DNA of 64,000 nt from the IMG/VR virus record IMGVR_UViG_3300007735_000794, positions 1 to 64,000 of that record; one strand, given 5' to 3'. The position numbers were made by a program, and so were the translations under genes. This document shows positions 22,048-30,357 of the stretch, in pieces. The notes beneath the pieces are model-generated. The model saw only the letters and a list, made by a program, of their open reading frames with translations, did not search any database and was not told the origin of the DNA. Every line of letters begins with the position of its first letter. Position 1 is the stretch's first letter. The stretch comes from a virus.

Positions 22048-22076
22048 ATTATAACAACGCTGCACACTTCACACGC
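22048..22076 (-). promoter_or_regulatory. early-type promoter on minus strand (GCGTGTG-N16-TATAAT)
   Basis: Minus-strand GCGTGTG (22076-22070), spacer 16, TATAAT (22053-22048), 95 bases upstream of the previous minus promoter and in the same direction. Confidence 0.55.
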
Positions 22077-22186
22077 GAGCGGCCCTAGGGCAGCGGGGCG
22101 CCCCCTGTAGGGTCTCCCCCGAGCCCACCCGGACAGGCTCAGTGGGGGTCTGAAGCGGGGCTGCGTGCGCCCTAGTCTCCGCGCGC

Positions 22187-22379
22187 TTCCCGGGAATTTT
22201 CAACGACTTCTGACATCGTATCAACGATGTCAACAAGCGTCGCGTTGTCTAAGCTAGCAAATAACATGCTTCCCGGGAATTTTCAACGACTTCTGACATT
22301 TATGCAGCACGAGATTCTTCTAAACAACAGCTGTTCAAACTTTTCTTCCCGGGAAAGTTGACGAACTTTTGACTTGCAT
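22187..22379 (+). repeat. three TTCCCGGGAA elements with conserved flank
   Basis: TTCCCGGGAA occurs at 22187, 22270 and 22346, with a fourth copy at 23026. Copies 1 and 2 continue identically as TTTTCAACGACTTCTGACAT. Copy 3 has a related flank (AGTTGACGAACTTTTGACTT), and copy 4 keeps only AATTGCGCGAA. Copies 3 and 4 share the left flank CAACTTTTC or CAAACTTTTC. The last two sit just before the 22396 and 23062 starts, which suggests an operator or promoter role. Confidence 0.7.
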
Positions 22380-22395
22380 TAAGATAATTAATGCT

Positions 22396-22476
22396 ATGTT
22401 GATATCAAACACAAACCTTAGAAGATTGATTGCTGAATCGATAGAAAGCGGCATATTAATGATAACAACTTGTTGA
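22396..22476 (+). CDS. 26-aa signal-only mini-gene of the LRxLIxE family
   Basis: The product begins MLISNTNLRRLIAESIESG and stops after seven further residues. The first 19 residues are a full match to the N-terminal peptide of the array genes, but no body follows. It is either the remnant of a deleted gene or a free targeting peptide. It sits 40 bases after the third TTCCCGGGAA copy, and no ribosome site is visible. Confidence 0.5.
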   Translation: MLISNTNLRRLIAESIESGILMITTC

Positions 22477-22531
22477 AAAAAATTCGAAGTTATATCAGCA
22501 AGCGCAGATAGATCGAATGCAATAAAGTGAA

Positions 22532-22939
22532 TTAGTCTTCTTCGTCATCAAACAAATCATCGAAGTCATCGTCATCATCACCCCATTCTTCATCACGCAT
22601 GGCAGCAGCAAAATCACCATGCGCTGGGTCACCGCCCGCAGACAATAAGATCATGTCAGCAAGCTCAACGAATTGATCTTCGGTCAGCACTTCATCAAAG
22701 CCAAATCCGCTGAGATTTGCATGAAGATCATACGTGGGCATTTTTGAATCTGCATCAAAAAGAAATGTAAGGCGATCTGCGATTTTGCACATAAGTGGCG
22801 CGCGGCTTTCTTGCGGCATTGAATCGATGTTTGTGCATAGATCTAATGCCCATTCAATTGTTTCTGCTTCATCATCTTGTGATTCGTCTTTTAACTCATC
22901 ATCAATCATTTCTATCAACATGCTTTTTGATAGTTTCAT
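22532..22939 (-). CDS. acidic protein with array-like N-terminus, 135 aa
   Basis: It starts MKLSKSMLIEMIDDELKDES, resembling the array peptide (K-S-x-L-I-x-M-I), but the [LI]xE[AS] end is weak. The body is helical and ends in a very acidic run (EEWGDDDDDFDDLFDDEED). It is the only minus-strand gene of this type at the left end of the array. Histone-mimic-like acidity is noted; function unknown. Confidence 0.65.
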   Translation of the reverse strand: MKLSKSMLIEMIDDELKDESQDDEAETIEWALDLCTNIDSMPQESRAPLMCKIADRLTFLFDADSKMPTYDLHANLSGFGFDEVLTEDQFVELADMILLSAGGDPAHGDFAAAMRDEEWGDDDDDFDDLFDDEED

Positions 22940-23061
22940 TTGTTGACTCTATAAAAGTATACATATCGATGAAGCAAAAATCTGCACCCGTAAACTTTTC
23001 GTAAAGTGAACAGTCACAACTTTTCTTCCCGGGAAAATTGCGCGAAATGATAATTAGCTTT

Positions 23062-23712
23062 ATGTTGATATCTGCGCGCAAATTAAAATCGATGATTGCT
23101 GAAGCAGCAAGCAATGATTTGCTTGATGATGATCTTGTTCTTTTAATTGAAGAGTTTGCTAATCTTTCTAAAGACTGCGCAACGTTTGACGATATTAGCG
23201 AAGAAGGCATGTTGATACTGAAAATGATTCGTAAACTTGCAAGAAGTGGTGATGATGATCGCTATTTTAGTTGGATTCTGCGTCAAGATCTCACGCGGAA
23301 AATTTCAATAAATGATATCGCACAATTTTCTGTTGGTGCTATGTTTCTTGATGAACGCTGTGGTGTAAGCGACAAAGACAAAATGAAATTTGAGCAAATT
23401 GACAAGTTGATATCAAAGCTATCTGTCCAGTTCGCTTTTCGAAAAGATGAATTGGAAATTGAAAAACTCTCTGAGGCGATTATTGCGCTGCTCCGCGAAA
23501 TTTATGGAATTAGCAGCTTAAACGGTTCTCCTTTCACTTACGCATCACTTGCATTCCGTTGCAAAAGCCTGCGTTGTTACAATCCTTACAACACACACGC
23601 AGCAATTCCAGTGTTTGTTCAAAGAACTCTGCTCTATTCATTAACTGGATACGTATTTGACTTGCAAAAATCAATTCATAATTTTTTGCGCTTCCACGAA
23701 GATCGCACTTAA
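23062..23712 (+). CDS. array protein: N-terminal LRxLIxE peptide plus one helical module
   Basis: 216 residues. ATG at 23062 is preferred over one at 23038 because it gives MLISARKLKSMIAEAASND, matching the other members. The module core is FDDISEEGMLILKMIRKLAR. The C-terminal part (FTYASLAFRCKSLRCYNPYN...VPVFVQRTLLYS type) aligns along its length with the gene at 24996, so these two are full-length paralogues. It follows the fourth TTCCCGGGAA copy. Confidence 0.75.
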   Translation: MLISARKLKSMIAEAASNDLLDDDLVLLIEEFANLSKDCATFDDISEEGMLILKMIRKLARSGDDDRYFSWILRQDLTRKISINDIAQFSVGAMFLDERCGVSDKDKMKFEQIDKLISKLSVQFAFRKDELEIEKLSEAIIALLREIYGISSLNGSPFTYASLAFRCKSLRCYNPYNTHAAIPVFVQRTLLYSLTGYVFDLQKSIHNFLRFHEDRT

Positions 23713-24357
23713 ATGATTATTTCTAGCACAAAATTGCGACGTCTGATTTATGAAGCAATTGATGATTTTGGCGAAGATCGTGAAGTAATTCAATCATTGT
23801 TTGATGAAGCTGTTTCTCGTTTTTTTGAATGCGGAGTATCGTTTTCTCGAGCAAATGTTGATGAAGAGTTTATTGTTGCGTCAAAACAATTAATCACACT
23901 TTTGGGATGGGACAGTGAAATGATTCGCGACATGATCGCAGATCATGAAAGTCTTGATCCTTACATGCAAGATTCTTTCTTTAGCGTTATGAAGTGGGTT
24001 TGCTTCAAATCTTTAAATAATATTGATGACGCTGCCGACCCAAATTTTTTGCAATTGAAAGAAGCAATTATTGAGCTTAAAAAAGCAATTGACAAAGAAG
24101 ACGAAGACAATGAAGATTTTGCTCCAGGCGATGCTGAACAAGATGATAATTTGTATGTCATAGAATTGCAGAAGATTTTGAGCTTATATCAACGCAATGA
24201 GAAGGTGAAAACATTATTGAACGCTCGAATACACGGCGTTGCTGATGGGTTTGTTGCGACGTTTATTAATCCTGGTTACAATGAATTTATTATTCCAAGC
24301 ATTGTAGACATAATTAAAAAGTTTGTTAGACGCAGTGTTAAGAGAACAATGATATGA
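23713..24357 (+). CDS. array protein: LRxLIxE peptide plus helical module, 214 aa
   Basis: It starts directly after the previous stop: MIISSTKLRRLIYEAIDD. Module core ANVDEEFIVASKQLITLLGW. An acidic insert (KEDEDNEDFAPGDAEQDDN) lies at about residues 132-150. The first 29 bases are identical to those of the next gene, although the bodies differ. The end overlaps the next ATG. Confidence 0.75.
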   Translation: MIISSTKLRRLIYEAIDDFGEDREVIQSLFDEAVSRFFECGVSFSRANVDEEFIVASKQLITLLGWDSEMIRDMIADHESLDPYMQDSFFSVMKWVCFKSLNNIDDAADPNFLQLKEAIIELKKAIDKEDEDNEDFAPGDAEQDDNLYVIELQKILSLYQRNEKVKTLLNARIHGVADGFVATFINPGYNEFIIPSIVDIIKKFVRRSVKRTMI

Positions 24358-24977
24358 TTATTTCTAGCACAAAATTGCGACGCTTGCTTAAGGAATCAAT
24401 GGACGCTAGCGTCCATGAAATCATTGAACAAATGTGTGAAATTTTTAAGCAAAACAATGCTAGAATGGATAAAACGCTAGCTGACCCTGATTTTATCTTT
24501 TTAGAAAATGCACTTTATGCAAGTTATGATGCTATTGCAGAATTCGATAGACGTATTGATGTGAAAAGTGTCATTGAAGATGCGATTGCTGGAAGCAACA
24601 TATCTTCGTATTCTGCTATTTGCTTGAGTCAAGCAATAGAATCAATTATTAGCGACAAATGCAGACACATAAATATCAATGACGCAAGAATAAAAGAAAT
24701 AGAGCAACTGCTCGAAGTAATATACGAATTTTACAAAACACAAGACTTTGAATACATCAAAAAAAATGAAAGTGAAATCATAAGTGTTGTAAAAAAGATA
24801 CATGAACTCGCCGCGGGTGTTTATAATGTCGATGAAGACTTTCGTGACTGCATGGGTAGAATGAGCGTGTCTTATTCAAGCGACATATTTATACATTTTG
24901 TTAGAAGCGTAGTCTATAGAATGACATCACATGATGCTGCGCGAGATGTTCGTCATTTTAATCGCGTCATGATATAA
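24354..24977 (+). CDS. array protein: LRxLIxE peptide plus helical module, 207 aa
   Basis: MIISSTKLRRLLKESMDAS, then TLADPDFIFLENALYASYDA as the equivalent of the module core, where the usual Lys is replaced by Asn. All-helical prediction with charged loops. It shares the exact 5' 29 bases with the gene before it, pointing to exchange of the leader segment. Confidence 0.75.
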   Translation: MIISSTKLRRLLKESMDASVHEIIEQMCEIFKQNNARMDKTLADPDFIFLENALYASYDAIAEFDRRIDVKSVIEDAIAGSNISSYSAICLSQAIESIISDKCRHININDARIKEIEQLLEVIYEFYKTQDFEYIKKNESEIISVVKKIHELAAGVYNVDEDFRDCMGRMSVSYSSDIFIHFVRSVVYRMTSHDAARDVRHFNRVMI

Positions 24978-24995
24978 GAGAACAACATAATAAAC

Positions 24996-25655
24996 ATGAA
25001 CATCACTTCACAACAACTTCGGCAAATGATTCGTGAAGCAGTCACGCACGACGATAACAATGAAATGCTCGATGATGATATTGCAGAATTGATTTATCAA
25101 TTTGAAGATGAAACGAAAGAATGTGTACGGTTTAGTGACATAAATGAATCTGGAATGCTTGCATTAAAGATGATAAGAAAACTCGCAAATGTGGGTGACT
25201 ATATAAAATTTATTGAATGGAATAACAAAAGATGGTCTTTTGACAAACCGTTTAATGACGTCTCACATAATTCATTGCTTGCTGCATTTTTTGAAGCGAA
25301 TGAACATATCACAGATAATGATAATCAAATGTTTGAAAAACTAAATAAATTGTTTGGCGAGCTAAAGTCACAGTTTGAAACTCACAAACAAGCAAAAAAG
25401 ATTTGCAACATTTCTATGAAAATTATTGATATTATACACCAGCGCTTTGGAAACATATATCATACAGACTTGCTAAATGCTTCATTTGCATATCATTGCA
25501 GCAATATGCGTCATTTTTCGCCATCTAATGCTGAGATTGTGCCTCTTTTTGTCAAAACAGTAATTCTTTATAGCACAAATGAAAATCATGCAGAGTTATT
25601 ATATCGTGTTCGAAGATTTATCGATGACATTAATTTAGACGCAGACGAAGATTAA
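24996..25655 (+). CDS. array protein: LRxLIxE peptide plus helical module, 219 aa
   Basis: MNITSQQLRQMIREAVTHDD; module core FSDINESGMLALKMIRKLAN, then LNASFAYHCSNMRHFSPSNA. Close paralogue of the 23062 gene. Its stop overlaps that of the convergent minus gene by 4 bases. Confidence 0.75.
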   Translation: MNITSQQLRQMIREAVTHDDNNEMLDDDIAELIYQFEDETKECVRFSDINESGMLALKMIRKLANVGDYIKFIEWNNKRWSFDKPFNDVSHNSLLAAFFEANEHITDNDNQMFEKLNKLFGELKSQFETHKQAKKICNISMKIIDIIHQRFGNIYHTDLLNASFAYHCSNMRHFSPSNAEIVPLFVKTVILYSTNENHAELLYRVRRFIDDINLDADED

Positions 25656-26020
25656 CTCTTGTCGTTATATTTGTAGTCTAAATAAAATAGAGTACTTTTT
25701 GGCATAGACATCGGTTGAACTTTTACAATATCATGAATAAATAATGCTGAGTTTGCTCTTTGTATTTTTGGAAATACGAATTTTTGTGGCCTCGTTGATT
25801 TCCCACGCGTAAAGATTTGTGTTTCGTATATCGTGTGTATGCGTTCATCAATAAACACTTCCCAGTTTGGGAAGTTATTACTTGTCGCAATTTTAATGAT
25901 GGGCATGCATAGTTTTGGTGCTTCCCATTCGTGTTCAAGCCACACCTCATAAATTTCGCCCGCGACTATTTGTCGTTCTTCGTCTTTCAAAACTTTAACT
26001 GCGCTCTTAATCATTTTCAT
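25652..26020 (-). CDS. hypothetical protein, possible SH3-like barrel, 122 aa
   Basis: Start taken as the ATG at 26020 behind AAAGAGAAAA. VAGEIYEVWLEHEWEAPKLC and MPIIKIATSNNFPNWEVFID recall the GEL-type barrels of the left region; the end is FLDYKYNDKS-like and basic. Second gene of a two-gene minus insert inside the plus array; overlaps the upstream minus gene by 14 bases. Confidence 0.6.
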   Translation of the reverse strand: MKMIKSAVKVLKDEERQIVAGEIYEVWLEHEWEAPKLCMPIIKIATSNNFPNWEVFIDERIHTIYETQIFTRGKSTRPQKFVFPKIQRANSALFIHDIVKVQPMSMPKSTLFYLDYKYNDKS

Positions 26021-26204
26021 TTTTCTCTTTGCGAGAAACATTTAATGAATGAATTTCACGAATGATTTCGTCACGATTGTTTTTGTTAAAGTCTAACAAT
26101 TCTTGTATCTTTCTTAATAAGTTTTCGTCAAGATCAGAATTGTCAAGTTCTTTGACAACATCGTCAGCCATTTCTTTGAATTTCGAAATCAAACTTTTTT
26201 CCAT
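26007..26204 (-). CDS. small helical protein, 65 aa
   Basis: ATG at 26204 follows GAGGTTAAAA. MEKSLISKFKEMADDVVKEL and IQELLDFNKNNRDEIIREIH predict two or three charged helices without a membrane segment. First gene of the minus pair. Unknown. Confidence 0.6.
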   Translation of the reverse strand: MEKSLISKFKEMADDVVKELDNSDLDENLLRKIQELLDFNKNNRDEIIREIHSLNVSRKEKNEND

Positions 26205-26294
26205 TTTTAACCTCGTATTTATCATACTGCTTCTTGCTAAAATTTACACTTTCTTTTCTCAAGCATATTTAATTGTATAAAGAGCACATGTTCT

Positions 26295-26933
26295 ATGAAA
26301 ATTACAAAATCAGAATTGCATCGTCTTATACGTGAAGAATTTGTTCGCCTTCGCGAAGGCAGTGATACAATTGGTAAACCACTGTTTAGTTTAGCAGGTC
26401 TTATGGGTCAAGACTATATGGGTGCACCAATCGCAAGATTAAAGCCCACAGATTTTGATGATTGGCGATCAAAATTGCCAGCAGAATTCAAAATGCCTTG
26501 CATCACAAAGCAGGGTGTTGCTGCCGTGCCCGTTTCAAAACAGATTTATATGCCTTTCTTAGAAGCATTCTATAAATTTATTGGGATGGGTGACGTAGAA
26601 GAAGGAGTAAACAAAGTATCTGGAATGTCAATCGACGAATTTCATAGCAAAATGGGATTATTCAAATCAATTGAAAAAGGCGCGGGCGCAGGCCAAGTTG
26701 CTGGCGCTTTAAGAATTCAAAAAAATATTTTACTAAACGATCTCATTGCGCAGCATGATGAATTTTCAAGATACCTTATATTTAAAATGACAAGATTCGG
26801 TGTTCCACAACCGTGGGTTTGGCCACTTGTTTCTGAACTAACATTTGAAGAGGTCACAGAAGAAATGATTACACCTGCAATGGCAGATCTTGACAAAGCT
26901 ATTATGTTTAGTCAATATGCGGCACAAAAGTAA
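26295..26933 (+). CDS. array protein with LRxLIxE peptide and distinct body, 212 aa
   Basis: MKITKSELHRLIREEFVRLREGS carries two candidate cleavage ends (LIRE, LREG). The body differs from the helical module: Gly/Pro/Met-rich, LAGLMGQDYMGAPIARLKPT, GAGAGQVAGALRI, VPQPWVWPLVSELTFEEV. This shows that the leader peptide is attached to unrelated domains. Function not recognised. Confidence 0.7.
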   Translation: MKITKSELHRLIREEFVRLREGSDTIGKPLFSLAGLMGQDYMGAPIARLKPTDFDDWRSKLPAEFKMPCITKQGVAAVPVSKQIYMPFLEAFYKFIGMGDVEEGVNKVSGMSIDEFHSKMGLFKSIEKGAGAGQVAGALRIQKNILLNDLIAQHDEFSRYLIFKMTRFGVPQPWVWPLVSELTFEEVTEEMITPAMADLDKAIMFSQYAAQK

Positions 26934-26938
26934 TTTGA

Positions 26939-27667
26939 ATGCTAATCACTTCTAGAAAACTTCGCAATCTTATCAAAGAAGCAATTAGTGATACAAATGA
27001 ATTACGTCAAGAAATTAGTGAAGACATTGAACAGATTCTTGTTTCTACTACAGGCAGAACAAACACATATGAAGACATAGCAACAAACAATGACTTGAAA
27101 CATTTGTTAAATGTGCTTTATGCAGATGCAAATGAAAATGACTACGAAGAATTTATGTGTGCATGGCGCGCATATACAACAGGATACAGCGCAGTGGATT
27201 CTGTGTTGCATAACGTTGAACAATATATAGAAAATTCTATCGACGTTATTGATGTTATCGCAGCAATTTTATTTAACAAACAACACAATGTCAGTTTACA
27301 CAGTCAGCATTTTGCGAACATTTCTTCAATGTTATATTTGTTGCATGATGCATGGGACGAGTTTAGCCACAGCAATACATCAGGTGAAAGAGCAAGAAGC
27401 TTGGCAAAAATAATTTATGAATTAAATGAAAAAATCGGCAGAGAATTTAGCAGCATGTATGGAAATATAAGCGCATTTGATGTAAATTTAAAGAAGCATT
27501 CGATTGTGTTTGAAGCGAAGAACAATATTTATTCATCACTTTGTCTATTTACAGACATTGTAAAAATGGGAAAAGCATTTGATAATTTTGTCTATCACTA
27601 CATTATCACGTCATTTTTAAAAAGTCACACTATTGAATTAGATCGATATATAAATCAGTTCAAATAA
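26939..27667 (+). CDS. array protein: LRxLIxE peptide plus helical module, 242 aa
   Basis: MLITSRKLRNLIKEAISDTN; module core YEDIATNNDLKHLLNVLYAD. All-helical, with two His-rich segments (NKQHNVSLHSQHF). It starts 5 bases after the previous stop without an obvious ribosome site. Confidence 0.75.
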   Translation: MLITSRKLRNLIKEAISDTNELRQEISEDIEQILVSTTGRTNTYEDIATNNDLKHLLNVLYADANENDYEEFMCAWRAYTTGYSAVDSVLHNVEQYIENSIDVIDVIAAILFNKQHNVSLHSQHFANISSMLYLLHDAWDEFSHSNTSGERARSLAKIIYELNEKIGREFSSMYGNISAFDVNLKKHSIVFEAKNNIYSSLCLFTDIVKMGKAFDNFVYHYIITSFLKSHTIELDRYINQFK

Positions 27668-27703
27668 AGAAACGGAATAATTAGCAGCATAAGATTGTGA
27701 TTA

Positions 27704-28384
27704 ATGTCTGATCGTGTGATTAAAGTATTCATTCGTCAATCGCTAAATGAAACTCGTGATCTTAATCTTGATGTTGATGAAGATATCAATATGCTTGTTA
27801 ATGAGATTATTGATTTAAAAATTCGTACTCCTGAGGATATTGATACAAATAATTTTGTTGTTACGACTATTATGAAAATGATTGCTGGATTTTTGACGCA
27901 AGGTGATTATGATGTAATAAGCGCTCGTGACTTGTTGTATGTTCCGCTTGTAAACAACACAAACTGTTTACCTAGCTTTGCTATGAAAATAGGAAGAATG
28001 TTATCATTTTATTTTGTCTTAAAAATTTGCAACATTAACAATGAAAAAATTAATATTCTTCGACAAAAAATTTTGTTGTGCAATGATTTGATAGACAAAT
28101 ATATTAGCGAAAATGATGATGAACAAACAATGAATAAGATTATTCATAATTTGAAATTTTTGCATGCATTTGTAAAAGAAATAACAGGCAACAATAGACA
28201 TTATATTACTTTGATTCTTGATCGAAATCATACAATTGGAAAATCATGCGAAGAGAATGTATTTCGATTTTCAAAATATCATTGCATTGCTTACGCGATA
28301 GACGTATTCAGAGAGTTAAAGGATAGTGAAATTCGCAGCATCGTTAAAGATGAAAAAGTGTATTCAACTATTAGGACTAACTAG
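27704..28384 (+). CDS. array protein: variant peptide plus helical module, 226 aa
   Basis: The N-terminus MSDRVIKVFIRQSLNETRDL keeps the amphipathic spacing but ends L-N-E-T. Module core EDIDTNNFVVTTIMKMIAGF. Its L-N-E-[ST] boundary is the same form as in the long polyproteins. AT-rich codons. Confidence 0.75.
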   Translation: MSDRVIKVFIRQSLNETRDLNLDVDEDINMLVNEIIDLKIRTPEDIDTNNFVVTTIMKMIAGFLTQGDYDVISARDLLYVPLVNNTNCLPSFAMKIGRMLSFYFVLKICNINNEKINILRQKILLCNDLIDKYISENDDEQTMNKIIHNLKFLHAFVKEITGNNRHYITLILDRNHTIGKSCEENVFRFSKYHCIAYAIDVFRELKDSEIRSIVKDEKVYSTIRTN

Positions 28385-28386
28385 CA

Positions 28387-29064
28387 ATGTTTAAAATGAA
28401 TTTACAAAATACAATTCGTTATTTTTTGCTTGAAGTAACAGAAGAAGAGAAGCTTGCAAAGCGCACAGACGAAGAAGACTTGTTGTTTTATGGTAAAGAA
28501 CTTTTACAATTTTTGTATGAGCACAAAATAAAAAACGATTGGTCGTATAAATCTTTCAAACATGAAATTAGTGATGAACTTGAGTTTATGATAAAAACAT
28601 ATGCAACATTAGCAGCAATGACATGTGATTCTATAAAATCAGTTGAAATGTTTAATAAACATGCAGGCTTTAGATCGTGGCCTTATCTCAGCCAAGATGT
28701 CATTTTTCAATTTATTTTTACAAAATTAGACTTGAAGATTGATGATCCACGTTTCAAAGAAATCATTTATCTTGGAAAAACAATCAGCGAAATGATAAAT
28801 GATTATGAATATATGTGCGCACGAAATGCTTCAAATGAAACATCGCTTCAACTCATTATTGTTAATCTAAAGAAACTGCGCGCATTGTGCAAAGATGTGT
28901 TCAAAGGAAATGATGAGTATGCGCGATGGATCGTATACGAGTGTAAAACAGACAAGTTCGATTTAACAGTGTATGTCGATAGAATTATGATTATGCACTG
29001 TATGATAACAGACTTTTCAGACATAAAACTAAAACGTGAATTGGAGAAAAGCTGTGGAATATAA
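28387..29064 (+). CDS. array protein: variant peptide plus helical module, 225 aa
   Basis: FKMNLQNTIRYFLLEVTEEE; LLEV is the presumptive end of the leader. Module core ISDELEFMIKTYATLAAMTC keeps the Lys. It overlaps the next gene by 11 bases. Confidence 0.7.
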   Translation: MFKMNLQNTIRYFLLEVTEEEKLAKRTDEEDLLFYGKELLQFLYEHKIKNDWSYKSFKHEISDELEFMIKTYATLAAMTCDSIKSVEMFNKHAGFRSWPYLSQDVIFQFIFTKLDLKIDDPRFKEIIYLGKTISEMINDYEYMCARNASNETSLQLIIVNLKKLRALCKDVFKGNDEYARWIVYECKTDKFDLTVYVDRIMIMHCMITDFSDIKLKRELEKSCGI

Positions 29065-29740
29065 TTTAAGGCATCTCCGTGAATTAATTCGTGAAGGTTT
29101 GCGTGCGCAAGAACGCGAACAAAAAATTGAAGAAAACAAAGAAGATATCACACATTTGCTAGATGAAATATGTCTGTTATGTAGGGGCGCAGAACACAGA
29201 CAAGACGTAGGTGAGAACGAAGAAGAACTAGTAATTGTGATTAAAATGACAGGTATATTGCTTTCAAAGATTTTTGATACTCCTGATCAAGTGTCTCATT
29301 TTCTTTTTGTTTCTAATATGCGCGTTAAAATGGGAAGAAATTTATTGTCTGTAATAATCACCGAGATTTGTACAATATTTTCATTAGAAAAGCTCAATAT
29401 AAAAGAAAATGATTCAATATTCGAAATGTCAGATGAATTAGTCAAAGAGTTAAATGAACTACTTCATCAATACTGTTTTGAGTATATTGAATGTATGCAA
29501 GAGATACTAGTTGCAGCACACAAATTAAATGATATGTTTGTTTTGTTTTGGAAAAATTCAAACGATCGTAAAAATGCGCAAGATTGTATATATTTTCTTA
29601 CATACACGTCACCGAGAAAAACAAGGCTGCTTAAAGACACACATTACCCAGGAATTAGACAATTTGCAGTAACACATAAGCTTGATGATGAAGACATAAC
29701 AGATATCGTGTTTAATGAACAGATCACTTCGAAAAGATAA
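29054..29740 (+). CDS. array protein: LRxLIxE peptide plus helical module, 228 aa
   Basis: GTG at 29054, behind GGAG, is preferred to an ATG 18 bases upstream because it yields (M)EYNLRHLRELIREGLRAQER, the family leader. Module core NEEELVIVIKMTGILLSKIF. Confidence 0.7.
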   Translation: MEYNLRHLRELIREGLRAQEREQKIEENKEDITHLLDEICLLCRGAEHRQDVGENEEELVIVIKMTGILLSKIFDTPDQVSHFLFVSNMRVKMGRNLLSVIITEICTIFSLEKLNIKENDSIFEMSDELVKELNELLHQYCFEYIECMQEILVAAHKLNDMFVLFWKNSNDRKNAQDCIYFLTYTSPRKTRLLKDTHYPGIRQFAVTHKLDDEDITDIVFNEQITSKR

Positions 29741-29748
29741 TTATCAGT

Positions 29749-30357
29749 ATGATTCGTCAAATAATTAGAGAAGTACTTCGCAATGAAGAGGTTGATGACA
29801 TTGTCACGTTGATCTGGAATTTGCGTGATAGATTCGAAGAGCAGGGAAATGATTTTAGAAATGTTGAAGTAGATGAAGAATTTCAACTATCAGTAAAAAT
29901 GTTATCTTCATTAATACGAAATAACAAAGAAAAGCTTTTAAACGCATGGCGCACAATTGATGACATTAATCTAGATGCATTTTCAAATGAAGACAATGCA
30001 TTCATTGATTTCTTGTTTTGGCAAAATTACAAAATTCTTAACAAAATAGACTTAAGTAATGAAAATTTTATGAAGTTAATATCACAAATTGAATTATTAT
30101 CAAAATACATAGACGGTCAAGGCCCAAAACATAACAAAATAATGTACATGAATATGATTGCAGAGAATGCATTAAAAATGTTTGAAAATTGTGAATTCGA
30201 CTATACGCATGAAGATACTTTTGGACGATATGAGCATGACGGTTTTATAATATCAATTTTTAATGGAAAATCAAGTCAAGCTGAGGACGTTATCGATGTA
30301 TTAGATCGTGAATATACACACCTTTTAAGGGCGCGAGGCGAAAAAGATTACTCATGA
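29749..30357 (+). CDS. array protein: short peptide plus helical module, 202 aa
   Basis: The shortest leader of the set, MIRQIIREVLRNEEVDD. Module core VEVDEEFQLSVKMLSSLIRN is one of the clearest examples. ATGA overlap with the next gene. Confidence 0.75.
   Translation: MIRQIIREVLRNEEVDDIVTLIWNLRDRFEEQGNDFRNVEVDEEFQLSVKMLSSLIRNNKEKLLNAWRTIDDINLDAFSNEDNAFIDFLFWQNYKILNKIDLSNENFMKLISQIELLSKYIDGQGPKHNKIMYMNMIAENALKMFENCEFDYTHEDTFGRYEHDGFIISIFNGKSSQAEDVIDVLDREYTHLLRARGEKDYS

Larger units (their letters stand above)
21732..22186. other. GC-rich segment without a convincing gene
   Basis: It holds two minus-strand promoters, the palindromes GCCCTAGGGC (22082-22091) and GGGGCGCCCC (22095-22104), and a long stem CCCCCGAGCC (22116-22125) with GGCTC (22136-22140) and GGGGG (22144-22148). 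No open frame has protein-like composition. A structured RNA or an origin-like element is possible. Confidence 0.5.

Noticed and set aside
22346-22400. Sigma70 promoter TTGACG/TTGACT before the leader-only mini-gene
   Set aside because: Several overlapping -35/-10 choices exist, the best -10s run into the ATG, and none is convincing.
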